64,000 bases of DNA, taken from NCBI RefSeq assembly GCF_029227915.1, contig NC_079884.1, positions 26,722,001 to 26,786,000 on the forward strand, given 5' to 3'. The translations under genes and the position numbers were made by a program. The stretch is from Hydractinia symbiolongicarpus. Taxonomy: Eukaryota > Cnidaria > Hydrozoa > Anthoathecata > Hydractiniidae. Below the pieces are notes generated by a model. The model had not been told where the DNA came from. It did no database searches and saw only the letters and a program-made list of their open reading frames with translations. Below are positions 62,401-64,000 of this stretch, one piece after another (position 1 is the first letter of the stretch; every line of letters begins with the position of its first letter).

Positions 62401-63940
62401 CATTATCCACAGTATAATCTTCGTCCCCATCAATGCTGGTACTGGAAGAGACAATATTACTTTGAACTGCAGATTGATGTTGATTTTTCTTTTGGCTGTG
62501 TTTCCAATAAATATGTTTCTCAAAAAGCTGTTCTGAGGTAAAAGATATGTTACAAGTTAAACAAGTAAATAATTTCTTGTTATCAGCTTTTGGGTGGCTA
62601 ATAGTCATGTGATGTATCATAGGTTGTGCACCTTTAAAGAACAGACCACAAAAGGGGCATTGATAACGCTTTACATCTGCGTGAGTCTTTTCATGGCGTC
62701 TCAGGCTGCTTTTTGATTTAAAATGTTTGTGGCATATCACACATTCTAATGAATCAGATTTAATGGCATGTACAGCCAGTACATGGTCTTGTAATTTAGC
62801 TTTATTTTGAAAAGTCTGATTGCAAAACCCACACACTTTCTGCTGATTCTTTTTCTCGAGATGAAACATTTTCATGTGCTTTATTAAACAGTCTTCTGTG
62901 GGAACCCGAAGCTTACAGTAGCCACAATGTAAGGCATTTGTTTTTTCAGGTAAAGTTTTTTTCACTTTTGAAGGTATCACCATTTCAGACTGGCTTTGTA
63001 CAACAATATCTAGGAGCTGTTTAAGTGTATCTTGTTGAATAATAACACTTTTTGAACTGTTTTGTTTTAAAGATGTTGCATTATACTTTTGATGCGTTTG
63101 GTTCACTGATATTGCATTCCCTTTCTTCGTTTGAAGTTTGATATCATTGTTTTTGTCGAGCTTTTCAACTTCATCTAATATAATTTCTTCGTTAACAACA
63201 ATAACATTGTCAAATCTTGATAATTCTGATATCTGATCGTTTTGTAGATGTACAATCCCAACTTGGTCATTATCAACGACAAGATTTCCACCTTCACTCA
63301 AATTTTCTACAGCATTGGAGTTACAACTCTGTTCAAGATCGGGTTGAAAGCTTTTTATGTAATCTTGAAGTGAATTTAAATTCTGTGCATTTTGGGGCGG
63401 CTGAGGTGCCTGTGTGCTGTTTATTTCATGAGTGTCATGAATTGTTTCTGTAAATGGTGAAAAATGTTCCATATTGTCAGGGATCTTGGTTTGTTCAATT
63501 TGTAGCATCTTATTTAGTATGTCATCAAGCACAGTATCTTCAGCAATTTTTTCATTCCCAGGAAGAGTTGAGCAACTTTGGCCCTGTTCGTCAATCTGAT
63601 GAAGAACATTTTTTATCTCTTGAAGGCTTAATGTAGAATATGTTGGTACTTCATTTACTGCAGAATTACTGTTGTTTACAGAATTTGCAATATTAAAATC
63701 TACTACAGGTGGTGCCTCACAAAGTTTAACATGATTTATACCTTCACTTTGGCTTGTATATACCTGGGTTATATTTTCTTTAAATGGAAATTTATCATCA
63801 TCTGTATACACTGAGTTAATATATACAGGTGAACCCAAATTGACATCATTAATCACTGACGCTTCAATTGCGGTTTCATTTACTCCCTCACCTGTGGTAA
63901 TACTTTGTAATACATCTTCTGGGAAACAATCTGATGCCAT
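50418..63940 (-). CDS. Nine-finger C2H2 zinc-finger protein with long modular tail (18 exons, 1,665 aa predicted)
   Basis: Start ATG at 63940, stop at 50418-50420. Exons in transcript order: 63940-61562, 61483-61414, 58585-58556, 58447-58199, 58123-57998, 57877-57788, 57664-57596, 57506-57390, 57147-57040, 56919-56728, 56643-56551, 54416-54234, 54149-54057, 53855-53757, 52925-52860, 52223-52074, 52000-51911, 51211-50418. The sum is 4,998 nt, divisible by three, with all phases matching. Exon 1 supplies an acidic/Gln-Asn N-terminus (1 to about 335), C2H2 fingers (see separate entry) and a Lys-rich likely nuclear signal (about 750-768). Exons 3-17 encode polar sequence with repeated His-Thr-Pro-Glu-type sites. 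Exon 18 ends in a basic Arg/Lys tail. The role is presumably nuclear, DNA- or chromatin-associated. I do not recognise an orthologue. One gene is favoured over two because the exon 2/exon 3 join keeps phase, but transcript data could still split it. Confidence 0.75.
54057..54580 (-). repeat. Duplicated exon segment, copy A (exons 12-13 plus a relic)
   Basis: Exons 54416-54234 and 54149-54057 match exons 56919-56728 and 56643-56551 closely in both coding sequence and adjoining intron. Examples are EVNKMESV-DEVILNHSE in the first exon and SLTSKNDLTRS in the second. Similarity continues upstream to about 54520-54580, where the words IPETPNK of exon 9 survive but the splice donor is lost, leaving a dead copy of exon 9. 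Confidence 0.9.
55204..56548 (+). repeat. 40-bp minisatellite, about 33 copies, in intron 11 of the zinc-finger gene
   Basis: The unit begins GTTTGCATG, continues through TTCACAGCAAAAAGAAATA and ends TCAAGCAAGT. From 55281 to 56481 the unit starts fall exactly every 40 bp with no insertion or deletion. The edge units (55204-55280 and after 56481) are degenerate. Variation is limited to a few sites: C or T after GCATG, A or G before AAAGAAA, and AGT, ATT or GTT at the end. Blocks such as 56201-56280 and 56321-56400 repeat the same variant pair, which points to local copying. Forty is not a multiple of three, and the unit has no stop in any + frame, so all three + frames stay open for hundreds of codons. 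This is a repeat, not a gene. Confidence 0.97.
56551..57147 (-). repeat. Duplicated exon segment, copy B (exons 9-11)
   Basis: Partner of 54057-54580. It contains three working-looking exons (57147-57040, 56919-56728, 56643-56551), each with phase 1 at both ends. The two copies are in direct orientation, separated by the minisatellite at 55204-56548. Confidence 0.9.
58586..61413 (-). other. Intron 2 of the zinc-finger gene
   Basis: 2.8-kb intron, much longer than its neighbours. A 54-codon + strand frame at 59202-59366 (with SALKSFSFEPEMSSEEQNKF) has acidic protein-like composition and may be a relic of an inserted element, but I cannot identify it. The rest is AT-rich with no supported feature. 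Confidence 0.5.
61562..63940 (-). other. Exon 1: C2H2 zinc-finger cluster
   Basis: 793 codons in one exon. Cys-Cys-His-His fingers by residue: 339-360 (CGYCKLRV...HMKMFH), 370-391 (CGFCNQTF), 400-420 (CVICHKHFKSKSSLRRHEKTH, the most canonical), 428-449 (CPFCGLFFKG), 460-481 (CLTCNISF), 521-542 (CLKCNVMY), 548-568 (CPQCTCHFLYYSEFERHLKDH), 583-603 (CMICNIEI) and a lone one at 692-711 (CLLCCEEV). The linkers are irregular. The classical TGEKP linker is absent, so a KRAB-type or long tandem DNA-reading array is unlikely. The exon ends at AATTTA before a GTAAG donor. The frame runs on a further 14 codons past the donor to a stop, so an unspliced 807-aa product is also possible. Confidence 0.9.
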
Positions 63941-63962
63941 TAATTATTATGCTCAACTTAAC
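63941..63962 (-). promoter_or_regulatory. Short 5' leader with a splice-acceptor-like boundary
   Basis: Reading the minus strand, a pyrimidine-rich stretch ends TTTAG (63967-63963) and is followed by 22 bases before the ATG at 63940. This fits either a 5' UTR intron or a trans-splice acceptor. Confidence 0.35.
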
Positions 63963-64000
63963 CTAAATTAGAAAATATTTAGTATACAATCTACATGTTT

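Noticed and set aside
61517-63940. Zinc-finger gene ending as an 807-residue single-exon protein
   Set aside because: A consensus GTAAG donor at 61561 joins in frame to 61483-61414 and then to the phase-1 exon chain, giving a consistent 18-exon model. The unspliced form is kept only as an alternative.

Overview
The window is nuclear DNA from an animal. It is strongly AT-rich, genes are split by many GT-AG introns, there is a tRNA-derived SINE, a LINE tail and several inverted-repeat DNA elements, and there are no bacterial operon signals. Base composition, short exons and repeat style suggest an early-branching invertebrate, possibly a cnidarian of hydrozoan type. That assignment is inference and not proven by any single marker.

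Layout. Positions 1-12.7 kb are repeat-rich and gene-free: two crossing pairs of long inverted repeats (29-6074), a 1.56-kb non-autonomous DNA transposon with a perfect 9-bp target-site duplication (6503-8060), a tRNA-derived SINE (8393-8748), a decayed LINE 3' end (9313-9840, minus strand), then AT-rich DNA. Positions 12749-44192 (+) hold one complete giant gene, a VPS13A/C-type bridge-like lipid transfer protein. I could place about 75 exons, giving roughly 3,640 residues. Positions 45571-46782 (-) hold an uninterrupted 403-residue coiled-coil protein, convergent with VPS13. Positions 50418-63940 (-) hold one 18-exon gene for a nine-finger C2H2 protein with a long, low-complexity, Thr-Pro-rich tail (predicted 1,665 aa). 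Every splice junction I placed in this last gene keeps the frame.

Most notable. (1) The VPS13 protein carries about 400 extra residues between two conserved VPS13 blocks. They read as about six Tudor/DUF4537-like modules, an addition I do not know from vertebrate VPS13 proteins. (2) That insert sits in a block of three unusually large exons (2,992, 559 and 662 nt) within a gene otherwise made of exons of about 40-160 nt. (3) The zinc-finger gene's tail is built from 15 consecutive exons that all start and end in phase 1. A pair of these exons has been tandemly duplicated, and a 40-bp minisatellite (about 33 copies, with no indel across 31 units) lies exactly between the two copies. (4) Both large tandem arrays in the window are open in all three + frames, so the long ORFs there are artefacts of the repeat unit.

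The three genes have no evident shared pathway. VPS13 acts at organelle contact sites in lipid transport, the zinc-finger protein is presumably nuclear, and the coiled-coil protein is unassigned.
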